A stretch of DNA of 64,000 nucleotides, from positions 620,001 to 684,000 of the forward strand of contig NZ_JBIGIB010000002.1 in NCBI RefSeq assembly GCF_043555935.1, in the 5' to 3' direction. The stretch is from Pelomonas baiyunensis (lineage in GTDB: Bacteria > Pseudomonadota > Gammaproteobacteria > Burkholderiales > Burkholderiaceae_C). Made by a program: the position numbers and the translations under genes. Below, piece after piece: positions 16,611 through 25,434 of the stretch (position 1 is the first letter of the stretch; each line of letters begins with the position of its first letter). The notes beneath the pieces are model-generated. The model worked only from the letters and a program-made list of their open reading frames with translations, searched no databases and was not told the DNA's origin.

Positions 16611-16658
16611 ATACTCCGATGCATCGGAAGTATAGGCCGGCCAGCAGTTGAACTGCAA
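16611..16658 (-). promoter_or_regulatory. Promoter and palindromic operator of DUF433/DUF5615 pair
   Basis: Reading leftward: TTGCAG (-35, 16653-16658), 18 bases, TATACT (-10, 16629-16634). The palindrome at 16611-16633 has a perfect core TCCGATGCATCGGA (16615-16628) flanked by ATAC and GTAT. It overlaps the -10 and ends 5 bases before the antitoxin ATG, an ideal autorepression site. Confidence 0.75.
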
Positions 16659-16938
16659 CCTGACACTGATACCTGGGTGTGCCATTCCTGGCGCTCCGTC
16701 ACCTGTCGTCGCCGCGAGCCGTAGCCAAGGCTTGAGCGTGACAAGGCACGTGCTCGAAGGGAAGCCGATGCCCCTGCTTGTTTTGTAGCTACGGGGTAGT
16801 CAAATGATGTAACAACGTCCTAAGTTGTTGATATTATTGGATATGCAAGTAATGCTGCATCATGGGCGTGTGCGGGGCGAGGTCGGAGGCGGTGTCGGCT
16901 TTCATGGGGCCGCGCATTATCTGGCCGCCAGAAAGCAC
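16659..16938. other. AT-richer intergenic segment at edge of accessory region
   Basis: No gene is supported here. Bases about 16795-16855 are clearly AT-richer than the surroundings and contain AACAAC/GTTGTT around a 7-base spacer and an ATGCA/TGCAT pair. To the left lie accessory genes, to the right core genes, so this may be the remains of an insertion boundary. I see no att-site duplication or insertion-sequence end. Confidence 0.35.
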
Positions 16939-16960
16939 AAGGCCCGCTTGCGCGGGCCTT
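16939..16960 (-). terminator. Terminator of TonB-domain gene
   Basis: AAGGCCCGC and GCGGGCCTT form a 9-base perfect stem with a 4-base loop, 86 bases beyond the stop of the leftward TonB-domain gene. The T-run on that side is interrupted (TTGTGCTTTC). Confidence 0.6.
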
Positions 16961-17046
16961 GGATGTTCCCCATGAGCGTCGGTCAACCGACTGGCAATTC
17001 ATGCGGAGGCGATCGCCCATCCGTTGGGATGGGCAGGGCTGCGGTC

Positions 17047-17361
17047 TCAGTCTTCCGACTTGAACACCAGCTTGACTTCGTGCGTCTGGGGCGCGCCGGT
17101 GCCTTCGAACTTCCACTGGCTCAGCGCGTCGACGGCGGCGCGGTCGAAGACGCGCTTGGGTTCGGCTTCCACCACGTCCACGTTGGACACCTTGCCGTCG
17201 CCGGCGATGGCAATCTTGGCGCGGACGCTGCCCGAGCTGATGTTCTTCTTGACGGCCTCGGCGGGGTACTCGGGCGCGACCTTCTTCAGAACCTTGGCAT
17301 CGGCGTGGGCCAGGGAAGCGGCGGCAACGAGGGCGAGGGCGACAGCGGAACGAACAAACAT
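17047..17361 (-). CDS. Small secreted TonB C-terminal domain protein
   Basis: 104 residues from the ATG that opens a typical signal peptide (MFVRSAVALALVAAASLAHA). The mature part is little more than a TonB C-terminal domain: VAPEYPAEAVKKNISSG, then VRAKIAIAGDGKVSNVDVV and FDRAAVDALSQWKF. Unlike true TonB it has no cytoplasmic anchor or proline-rich spacer, so it is probably a free periplasmic protein of the energy-transducer TonB family. The frame is open further upstream, but the signal peptide decides the start. It is a monocistronic unit with its own hairpin. Confidence 0.8.
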   Translation of the reverse strand: MFVRSAVALALVAAASLAHADAKVLKKVAPEYPAEAVKKNISSGSVRAKIAIAGDGKVSNVDVVEAEPKRVFDRAAVDALSQWKFEGTGAPQTHEVKLVFKSED

Positions 17362-17540
17362 CTGGATCTTTCGGGCGGGTTGACGGGTTGACAGAGCGAC
17401 TCGTGATCGCGGTGCGGGGCGCATTCTGTCTGCCGCCGCCCCCGTGGATAAGGGGTCAAGGCGTGCCTTTGTCACGGTCGGGTCTGCGGGTTATTCCGTA
17501 GGTGTCGCGCCTGCGGAATTCGTCACGGCCGGACATGAAA

Positions 17541-17561
17541 AAGCCCTCGCGAGGAGGGCTG
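17541..17561 (-). terminator. Terminator of suhB
   Basis: AGCCCTC/GAGGGCT stem with a 5-base loop, followed on the leftward strand by TTTTT; about 20 bases beyond the suhB stop. Confidence 0.8.
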
Positions 17562-17580
17562 TTTTAGAGGAGCTGCAGGG

Positions 17581-18528
17581 TCAGACCGGTGCGTCGCCGG
17601 CGTCGTCCTTCTTGATGCGCACGGGGCCGCGCTTCTTGGCGGGTGCGGGCGTTGCGGCGGGCTTCGGTGCGTCAGCGCCGTTGCTGCCTTCCGCGGGGGC
17701 TGCCAGGTCTTCTTCCTTGATCACGCGGGTGTAGGGGGCCAGCGTCGTCACCAGTTGAGCGTAGATCTTGGGGTTGCCGGCCACCACTTCACGCTGGTGC
17801 AGGAAATCGGCCTCGCCCGTGAAGTTGCCGATCAGGCCACCGGCCTCGGTCACGATCAACGAGCCGGCCGCCAAGTCCCAGGGCTGCAGGCCGGTTTCAA
17901 AGAAGGCGTCGTAGTAGCCGGCGGCCACGTAGCAGAGGTCAAGTGCTGCGGCGCCCGGGCGGCGCAGGCCGGCGCACTGCTGCATCACTTCCTCGAACAT
18001 CTTCACGTAGCGCTTGAAGTTGTCGCCGCGGCGGAAGGGGAAGCCGGTGCCGATCAGGGCGTCGCTCATGCGGGTGCGGCGCGACACGCGCAGGCGGCGG
18101 TCGTTCAGGAAGGCGCCGCGGCCCTTGCTGGCGTAGAAGAGGTCGTCGCGGGTGGGGTCGTACACCACGGCCTGCTGCACCACGCCGCGGTGGGCCAGCG
18201 CGATGGACACGCAGTACACGGGCATGCCGTGGATGAAGTTGGTGGTGCCGTCCAGCGGATCGATGATCCAGACGAATTCCGAGTGCTTGGCGCCGTGGGT
18301 GCGGCCGGACTCTTCGGCCAGGATGCCGTGGTCGGGATAGGCGCTCAGCAGCGTCTCGATGATCACCCCTTCTGCAGCGTGATCGACTTCGGTCACGAAG
18401 TCGTTCGGGCTCTTGGTGTTGATGCGCAGAGCCTCCAGATCCAGCGACGCGCGGTTGATGATGGCGCCGGCTGCGCGGGCCGCCTTGATGGCGACGTTGA
18501 GCATGGGATGGAGGGACGTTTGCTGCAT
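17581..18528 (-). CDS. suhB: Inositol-1-monophosphatase family protein SuhB
   Basis: SuhB hydrolyses inositol-1-phosphate and also acts as a transcription/ribosome maturation factor in some proteobacteria. 315 residues. The metal-binding signature is visible as EE in GILAEESGRTHG and IDPLDGTTNFIHG (near residues 89-101), and the second one as WDLAAGSLIVTEAGG (near 210-225). The C-terminal 40 residues are a low-complexity Ala/Pro/Lys tail typical of beta-proteobacterial versions. It is divergent from trmJ, with about 110 bases between the starts that must hold both promoters. A strong terminator follows. Confidence 0.93.
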   Translation of the reverse strand: MQQTSLHPMLNVAIKAARAAGAIINRASLDLEALRINTKSPNDFVTEVDHAAEGVIIETLLSAYPDHGILAEESGRTHGAKHSEFVWIIDPLDGTTNFIHGMPVYCVSIALAHRGVVQQAVVYDPTRDDLFYASKGRGAFLNDRRLRVSRRTRMSDALIGTGFPFRRGDNFKRYVKMFEEVMQQCAGLRRPGAAALDLCYVAAGYYDAFFETGLQPWDLAAGSLIVTEAGGLIGNFTGEADFLHQREVVAGNPKIYAQLVTTLAPYTRVIKEEDLAAPAEGSNGADAPKPAATPAPAKKRGPVRIKKDDAGDAPV

Positions 18529-18637
18529 GCGGGCACTCGCTGGGTGAAGAAGGGGCTGACGAAGGAAAAGAGCGGCCGAGGCCGCAGGGCCGCCCCGGAT
18601 AATCGCGCGATTCTAGCCGCACACCCCGTAAAAACCC

Positions 18638-19372
18638 GTGGAATCCACACGCTTCATCCTGATCAACACCAGCCACGCAGGCAATGTGGGCGCCACGGCA
18701 CGGGCGATGAAGGTGATGGGCTTTGCAGACCTGGTGCTGGTCGCGCCGCGGTTTGCCGACGTGTTGTGCCACGAGGAAGCGATCGCGATGGCCAGCGGCG
18801 CGGCCGACATCCTGGCGCGCGCCCGGGTGGTGGGCACGCTGGCGGAGGCGCTGGATGGGGTGGATTTCGTCTGCGCCACGGCCATGACGCCGCGCGACTT
18901 CGGCCCGCCCACGCATGAGCCGCGCGCGCTGTTCTCGGCATTGGCGGCGCGCCCGCAAGCGCCTCGACTGGCCTTGCTGTTCGGGTCCGAGCGCTACGGC
19001 ATGAGCAACGAGGATGTGTACCGCAGCCATGCCGTGCTGAGCATTCCCACGCATCCGGAGTACGGGTCGCTTAATTTGTCGCAGGCGGTGCAGTTGCTGG
19101 CCTACGACTTGCGGCAAGCCCTCGGCGGCTTCGGCGTGCAGGCGCGCACGCCCGACGTCACCCGGGCGGACGCGCAGGCGGTGCAGGGGCTGCTGGAGCA
19201 CCTGCAGGCGGCGCTGGTGGACATCGGGTTCCTGGACCCGCAAGCCCCGCGCAAGCTCATGCCGCGGCTCAATCAGCTCTTCAACCGGGCCGAGTTGACG
19301 CAGGAGGAAGTGCACATCCTGCGGGGCATTGCGCGGCAAATGCAGAAGCGGTCGTCCGGCGCCGAACCCTGA
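18638..19372 (+). CDS. trmJ: tRNA (Cm32/Um32) methyltransferase TrmJ
   Basis: A SPOUT-class SAM-dependent enzyme that 2'-O-methylates residue 32 of tRNAs. 244 residues from a GTG start. Family motifs: FILINTSHAGNVGATARAMK at the N-terminus, LLFGSERYGMSNED near residues 115-128, and IPTHPEYGSLNLSQAVQLL near 138-156, the knot that binds SAM. The C-terminal helical extension (ELTQEEVHILRGIARQM) is usual in TrmJ. Transcribed away from suhB, a frequent pairing in this order. Confidence 0.92.
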   Translation: MESTRFILINTSHAGNVGATARAMKVMGFADLVLVAPRFADVLCHEEAIAMASGAADILARARVVGTLAEALDGVDFVCATAMTPRDFGPPTHEPRALFSALAARPQAPRLALLFGSERYGMSNEDVYRSHAVLSIPTHPEYGSLNLSQAVQLLAYDLRQALGGFGVQARTPDVTRADAQAVQGLLEHLQAALVDIGFLDPQAPRKLMPRLNQLFNRAELTQEEVHILRGIARQMQKRSSGAEP

Positions 19373-19471
19373 GTTGCAAAGGGCCGGTACCGAGCGGTGC
19401 CGCACTGCATCAAAATCGGCCGCATCGCGGGGTTGAGGCGTTGTGACCCCTGTTCTGACCTGCGGCCGGAC

Positions 19472-22400
19472 GTGCGCGTGTTCAACCGTTTGTTCCACCT
19501 TCTCGCATCGCTGAACCCGGTTCGGTGGCGGCATCGCCTCACCGTGGCGGGGGCGTGCCTGCTTTGGGCCGGCATCGCGACCTTGCACGCAGGAGATGCC
19601 GCAGCTGCGCCGGAGCGGCGTTGGTCGAACCTCGCCGACGTCACCTTTCAGCACCTTGGCCAAGACCAAGGCCTGCCGAATGCGATTGCCACGGCCGTGG
19701 CCGAAGACGGGCAGGGCTTTCTCTGGGTGGGCACGCTGGGCGGCCTGGCGCGTTGGGATGGCTACCGCTTCAAGGTTTACAAGGGCTCGCCCGGGCAGCC
19801 CGGCGGCCTGCCGGACAACTACGTGCAGTCGCTGTTCGGAGACGCCGCGGGGCGGCTGTGGGTGGGCACCAGCGCGGCCGGGTTGCTGCGGTTTGACCCC
19901 GCCACCGACCGTTTCGTCCCCGTGCCGGTGGGCGGCGCCCAAGGCCTGAGCCATGTGAGCATCCGGCAACTGCTGGATGACGGGGCCGGCGGCTTGTGGG
20001 TCGTGACCGACGGCGGCCTGGATCACCTGGACCCCTCCACCGGCCGCATCGAACGGGCCAGCGCGCCGGGAGGCTGGGCGGCGACGGCCGGCGCGCCGGT
20101 GTGGACCGCCCTGCGGGACCGGCGTGGGCAAATCTGGCTGGGGACGGCCGCTGGCCTGTTCCGCCGGCCGGCTGCGGGCGGGCCGATTGAGGCGGTGCCG
20201 CTGGTGCCGGGGCGGGTGGTGCAGCCGCTGGCGCTGACCGAAGACAGCGCCGGCCGAATCTGGGCGGGCGCGCGGCACGAAGGTGTGTTCCTGCTGGGCG
20301 ATGGCGGCCGCGCTGGCGCGGTGGCCGTCCGCGAGTCCCAGGTCGCCGAGAAAGACGACTTGTTGCTCAACAGCGAGATCACGCGGTTGCTGGAGGTGCA
20401 GCCGGGCGAGATGTGGGTGTCGACGTTGGGGCAGGGCGCGGTGGCGGTGGACACGGCCACGCTGGACACGCGCCGGCTGCGCCACGTGCCGGCCTGGCCC
20501 GTGAGCCTGGCGGACAACGCGGTGCGCACCCTCTACCGGGATCGGGCTGGGCAGATCTGGGTGGCGTCCAACCGCGGGCTCAGCCGGTACGACCCCCGGC
20601 AAGACGGCGTGCTCACGCGGCTGGGCGTCAGCACGGACATGCGCGATGCGCTGGATTCGCGCTTCCTGAGTGGCGAAATCAGCTGGATCTTGCCGATGCC
20701 CGAAGGGCGGGTGTGGCTGGCCACGCACGTGAGTGGCGTGGATGTGCTGGACGACACCGGCCGCCGGGTGGGCGGCATCCGGCCGGATGCGAGCGCGCCC
20801 ACTGCGGCCTTGCCGCCCGACATGGTGCTGGGCATGGCCCGCGTGCCGGACGGCTCCGTCTACATCGCCACCAAGCGCGGGCTGTACCGCGCCGATGCGC
20901 AGGCCCGGTCGGTGCAGCGGGTGACGCTGCAAGGGCGCGATCCGACCGCGTCGACCTGGACCTTGCTGGCCGACGGTGCCACGCTGTGGGTTGGCGGCCA
21001 GTTCGACGGCCTGTGGCGGCTGGATTGGGCGACCGGCCGCAGTGAGCCGGTGCGCCCCGCGCCTCCCGGATTCACCGACGAACGCATCATGGTGCTCGCC
21101 CGAGGCGAGGCCGGGCCGCTGTGGGTGGGCACGCGCAACGGGTTGAACCGGTTTGATACGGCGAGTGGCGCGGTCGAGCAGTTCCCCGCCGGAGTCGGCC
21201 AGGCGCGCGGCCTGTCTGCCGGGTTCGTGACCGCCTTGCTGCCCGACGGGCGGGATCGGCTTTGGGTGGGCACGTACGGCGGGGGGATCGACGTGGTGTC
21301 GACCGCGCCGGGCGGTGCCGTGCAGCACCGCATCGGCCGGCCGCAGGGCCTGCCGGATGCAACGGTGAACGCCTTGTTGCTGGACTTGCAGGGCCAAGTC
21401 TGGGCCAGCACGGACGATGGCTTGGCGCGCATCGATTCGCAGTCCTTGGCCGTGCGCACGTTCCGCCGTGCCGAAGGCGTGGTGTTCCCGACCTACTGGA
21501 CCGGCTCGGCCGCGCGAACCGAGCGCGGCGACCTGCTGTTCGGCGGCTCAGGCGGCATGACCGTGGTGCGGCCCGAGCGGCTGCGCAGCTGGGATCAGAA
21601 GCCAACCGTGCTGGTGAGCGAGGTGCTGATCGGCGGGCGCCCCGTCTCGCCAGCGACCTTGGGCGGGTTGGAGGTGCCAGCCGGCGCCAACAGCTTGTCC
21701 GTCGAATTTGCGTCCAGCGACTTTTCAGCGCCCGACCGCAACCAATACGCCTACCGGTTGGAAGGCTACGACGCCGACTGGCGTGTGGCCGAGCCGTCGC
21801 GCCGCCTGGCTTCCTACGCCAACCTGCAGCCGGGAACCTACACCTTGCGCCTGCGGGCGTCCAACCGCGATGGCGTCTGGGTCGAGCAGGACCTGCGCCT
21901 GCCGGTGCGCGTGCAGCCTGCGTGGTACCAGACCTGGTGGTTCCGCGCGGCCTTGGCGGTGGCCCTGGTGCTGGCATTGATGCAGGTGGTGGCCATGCGC
22001 ACGCGGCTGCTGCAGCGGCGCCAAGGGCAGCTGGAACACAAGGTGCGCGAACGCACGGCTGAACTGCGCGCCTTGCATGAGGCCTTGCAGGAGAAGTCCG
22101 CCCAGCTGCAGCTCAGCAGCGTGACCGATCCGCTGACCGGCTTGCACAACCGGCGCTACCTCGTCGATCAGGTGGCGCCTGAACTGGTGGTGGGGCTGCG
22201 GCGCATGCAGGAGACGCTGGCTGCCGGCGGGCAGCCCGCCGAGGCCGACACCGTGTTCCTGCTGCTGGACATCGACGGATTCAAGCGCGTGAACGACCGG
22301 CACGGCCACGCGGCCGGGGACACGGTGCTGGTGCAGTTCGGCGCGCGGCTGCGCTCGGTGCTGCGCGAAACCGATGTGCTGGTGCGCTGGGGCGGCGAGG

Positions 22401-22789
22401 AGTTTCTGGCCGTGGCGCGCGGCACCGACCGTGCGCGCGCCGAAGAGCTCGCGGAGCGCATGCGCACCGTGGTGGCCGCCACGCCGTTCGAGCTGCCGGA
22501 CGGGGCGCGAATGGACGTGACGTGTTCGGTGGGCTTCGCCTGCTTGCCTTTCGAGCCCGAGCGGCCGCTGGCCCGGCAGTGGCAGCAGGTGGTGAACCTG
22601 GCCGACTTGGGGCTTTACGCCGCCAAGCGCTCGGGCCGCAACGCCTGGGTGGGCGTGCACGCGGCCAGTGGCCGGGGGGCGCGGGGCGCCCGGGTGATTG
22701 GCGGCTTGGGCCTGAGCAGCAGCCGCGCGCTGGACGCCGTGCAGGCCGTCATCGAAGACGCCGCCGACGCCGAACTGGCCGCCGGTTGA
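19472..22789 (+). CDS. Two-component-regulator-propeller sensor diguanylate cyclase
   Basis: About 1105 residues. An N-terminal signal/anchor (ACLLWAGIATLHAG) precedes a long periplasmic region of repeated blades (WVGTLGGLARWDGYRF, WVGTSAAGLLRFDP, WVGTRNGLNRFD, WVGTYGGGID), the reg_prop propeller. A Y_Y_Y domain follows (NQYAYRLEGYDADW), then one transmembrane helix (FRAALAVALVLALMQVVAM), a coiled coil and a GGDEF domain with DPLTGLHNRRYL and an intact WGGEEF. It should make cyclic-di-GMP in response to an extracytoplasmic signal. Start: GTG at 19472 or the GTG two codons later; an earlier in-frame GTG lacks a signal peptide context. Substrate of the propeller unknown. Confidence 0.88.
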   Translation: MRVFNRLFHLLASLNPVRWRHRLTVAGACLLWAGIATLHAGDAAAAPERRWSNLADVTFQHLGQDQGLPNAIATAVAEDGQGFLWVGTLGGLARWDGYRFKVYKGSPGQPGGLPDNYVQSLFGDAAGRLWVGTSAAGLLRFDPATDRFVPVPVGGAQGLSHVSIRQLLDDGAGGLWVVTDGGLDHLDPSTGRIERASAPGGWAATAGAPVWTALRDRRGQIWLGTAAGLFRRPAAGGPIEAVPLVPGRVVQPLALTEDSAGRIWAGARHEGVFLLGDGGRAGAVAVRESQVAEKDDLLLNSEITRLLEVQPGEMWVSTLGQGAVAVDTATLDTRRLRHVPAWPVSLADNAVRTLYRDRAGQIWVASNRGLSRYDPRQDGVLTRLGVSTDMRDALDSRFLSGEISWILPMPEGRVWLATHVSGVDVLDDTGRRVGGIRPDASAPTAALPPDMVLGMARVPDGSVYIATKRGLYRADAQARSVQRVTLQGRDPTASTWTLLADGATLWVGGQFDGLWRLDWATGRSEPVRPAPPGFTDERIMVLARGEAGPLWVGTRNGLNRFDTASGAVEQFPAGVGQARGLSAGFVTALLPDGRDRLWVGTYGGGIDVVSTAPGGAVQHRIGRPQGLPDATVNALLLDLQGQVWASTDDGLARIDSQSLAVRTFRRAEGVVFPTYWTGSAARTERGDLLFGGSGGMTVVRPERLRSWDQKPTVLVSEVLIGGRPVSPATLGGLEVPAGANSLSVEFASSDFSAPDRNQYAYRLEGYDADWRVAEPSRRLASYANLQPGTYTLRLRASNRDGVWVEQDLRLPVRVQPAWYQTWWFRAALAVALVLALMQVVAMRTRLLQRRQGQLEHKVRERTAELRALHEALQEKSAQLQLSSVTDPLTGLHNRRYLVDQVAPELVVGLRRMQETLAAGGQPAEADTVFLLLDIDGFKRVNDRHGHAAGDTVLVQFGARLRSVLRETDVLVRWGGEEFLAVARGTDRARAEELAERMRTVVAATPFELPDGARMDVTCSVGFACLPFEPERPLARQWQQVVNLADLGLYAAKRSGRNAWVGVHAASGRGARGARVIGGLGLSSSRALDAVQAVIEDAADAELAAG

Positions 22790-22814
22790 GGCCTGCCGCG
22801 CGTTTGCCGCGACC

Positions 22815-23394
<580 letters not shown>

Positions 23395-23402
<8 letters not shown>

Positions 23403-23928
23403 CGCCCACGGGCTCCGCGGCCTTGATGAACTGGAACAGCTCGCGGAAGGCGCGGCCGTTGCGCTTCTCCGGCTCGCCGGACGCGTCCTTGCGGGCGGCG
23501 CGCACCAGGCTGCGCAGTTGCTGGATGTCGACGTCCACATGCGCGCCCAGGAAGGCTTGCAGGGCGTCGTCGCTGGCCAGCAGCTGTTCGCGCCAGCGCT
23601 CGGACTGGTGCAGCCGCAGGCTGTCTTGCGCGTGGCCCAGCTTGAAGGCCGCAACGGCCTCGCGCACCGGCTCCGGGTCGATCTTGCGCATCAGCTTGCC
23701 GATGTATTGCATCTGGCGGCGGCGGCCCTCGAAGTTGGTGATCTTCTTGGCGGCCTTGAGCGCGTCGTACAGGATTTCCGGCAGCGCCAGGGGCTCCCAA
23801 CGGCTCTCGGGCAGGGCCAGCAGGTCTTCGCCCAGCTTCTGCAGCGCGGTCATGTCGCGCTTCATCTGGGACTTGCTGGGGCGGTCGAAGCCGTCTTCGT
23901 CTTCGAAATCTTGGAGTTGGTCTTGCAT
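23395..23928 (-). CDS. darP: Ribosome-associated protein DarP (YjgA/DUF615)
   Basis: DarP associates with 50S subunits and helps late ribosome assembly. 177 residues; the chosen ATG opens the acidic stretch MQDQLQDFEDEDGFDRPSKS found at DarP N-termini, followed by SQMKRDMTALQKLGEDLLAL. The C-terminal half (NFEGRRRQMQYIGKLMRKID) is the family signature. A longer in-frame start exists but overlaps the promoter region shared with the divergent pmbA gene. Overlaps the mog start. Confidence 0.9.
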
Positions 23929-24007
23929 CGGGGGCGGCTTTGGCGCGGGCCTATCATTGTCGCCCACTCGGTTTTCCTGTGCGCCGACCCGTTTCGGCGC
24001 GAGCTTC

Positions 24008-25375
24008 ATGTCCCAGCCCCAAGACGGTTTCGCCTACAGCCCCGCCCAGTTCCAACAGTGGATCGAGGACGCTTTGTCCGAGGCCAAGAAGCTCGGGGCC
24101 AGCGACGCGGGTGCCGAGGTGTCGGAGGGCTGCGGCCTGTCGGTGTCGGCCCGGCTGGGCAAGCTGGAAAACGTCGAACGCAACCGCGACAAGTCGCTGG
24201 GCATTTCGGTGTACCTGGGCAAGCGCCGCGGCAATGCCAGCACGTCCGACTTCTCGCCCCAGGCCATTCGCGACACGGTGCGCGCGGCCTACGACATCGC
24301 CCGCTTCACGGCCGAAGACGACTTTGCCGGCCTGCCGGACGAGGCCGACCTGGCGCTGGACGCTGCGCAGCGGCCGGAGCTGGACTTGTTCCACCCCTGG
24401 GCGCTGGACGCGGCGCAGGCGGCCGACTTGGCGCTGCGTTGCGAAGCGGCCGCGCTGTCGGTGGACAAGCGCATCACCAACAGCGAGGGCGCTGGCGTGT
24501 CTGCCCAGCAGTCGCATTTCTGGATGGGCAACACGCGGGGCTTCCGCGGCGGATATGCCAGCTCGCGGCACTCGCTGTCGGTGGCGCCCATCGCCGGCCG
24601 CGGCAACGACATGCAGCGCGACGCTTGGTACACCTCCATGCGTGACGCGGCCGATCTGGCCTCGCCCGAGGCGGTGGGCCGCTATGCCGCCGAGCGCGCG
24701 CTGTCGCGCCTGAAGGCGCGCAAGGTGGCCACTGCCGAGGTGCCGGTGCTGTTCGAAAGCACGGTTGCCATCGGCCTGCTGGGCGCGCTGGTGCAGGCCA
24801 CCAGCGGCGGCGCGCTGTACCGCCGCACCAGCTTCCTGCTGGACAGCCTGGGCCAGCCCGTGACGGCCGCGCATGTGGATGTGGCGGAGGACCCGCACGT
24901 TCGCAAGGGCAAGGGGAGTTCACCGTTCGACGACGAGGGCGTCGTCACCCGTGCCCGTTCGGTGGTGGACGGCGGCCTGCTGCAGGGCTATTTCCTGTCC
25001 AGCTACTCGGCGCGCAAGCTTGGCATGCAAACCACCGGCCATGCGGGCGGCTCGCACAACCTGCGCATGAGCAGCCGCGCAACCGCACCGGGCGATGACC
25101 TCACCACCATGATCCGCCGCCTCGGCCGCGGCCTGTTGGTGACCGAGCTGATGGGGCAGGGCGTCAACTACGTGACCGGCGACTACTCGCGCGGCGCCAG
25201 CGGCTACTGGGTGGAGAACGGCGAGATTGCCTACCCGGTTCATGAAGTGACCATTGCCGGCAACTTGAAGGACATGCTGCGCAACATCGTCGGCATCGGT
25301 GCCGACGAGTACACGATGGGCACCAAGACGGTCGGCTCCATCCTGGTCACCGGCATGAAGCTCGCCGGCAACTGA
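24008..25375 (+). CDS. pmbA: PmbA/TldE-family metalloprotease subunit
   Basis: TldD and PmbA(TldE) form a complex that cleaves modified peptides and the CcdA antitoxin; the metal site belongs to TldD. 455 residues. The usual order of elements is present: GISVYLGKRRGNAST near residue 80, ITNSEGAGVSAQQS near 157-170, the C-terminal barrel with VDGGLLQGYFLSSYSARKLG and GHAGGSHNLRM, and a final DMLRNIVGIGADEY. No HExxxH motif, as expected for the PmbA partner. tldD is not in this window. Divergent from darP. Confidence 0.92.
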   Translation: MSQPQDGFAYSPAQFQQWIEDALSEAKKLGASDAGAEVSEGCGLSVSARLGKLENVERNRDKSLGISVYLGKRRGNASTSDFSPQAIRDTVRAAYDIARFTAEDDFAGLPDEADLALDAAQRPELDLFHPWALDAAQAADLALRCEAAALSVDKRITNSEGAGVSAQQSHFWMGNTRGFRGGYASSRHSLSVAPIAGRGNDMQRDAWYTSMRDAADLASPEAVGRYAAERALSRLKARKVATAEVPVLFESTVAIGLLGALVQATSGGALYRRTSFLLDSLGQPVTAAHVDVAEDPHVRKGKGSSPFDDEGVVTRARSVVDGGLLQGYFLSSYSARKLGMQTTGHAGGSHNLRMSSRATAPGDDLTTMIRRLGRGLLVTELMGQGVNYVTGDYSRGASGYWVENGEIAYPVHEVTIAGNLKDMLRNIVGIGADEYTMGTKTVGSILVTGMKLAGN

Positions 25376-25434
25376 CGGTCGCCGACCTATCATCGAACGC
25401 TGCCCCCAACCCCGATTTCCGGAGCCCTTCGCAG

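Noticed and set aside
17939..21397. 1152-codon - strand frame across suhB, trmJ and the sensor cyclase
   Set aside because: It runs through several well-supported genes in the wrong frame and looks like random Arg/Pro/Gly-rich sequence.
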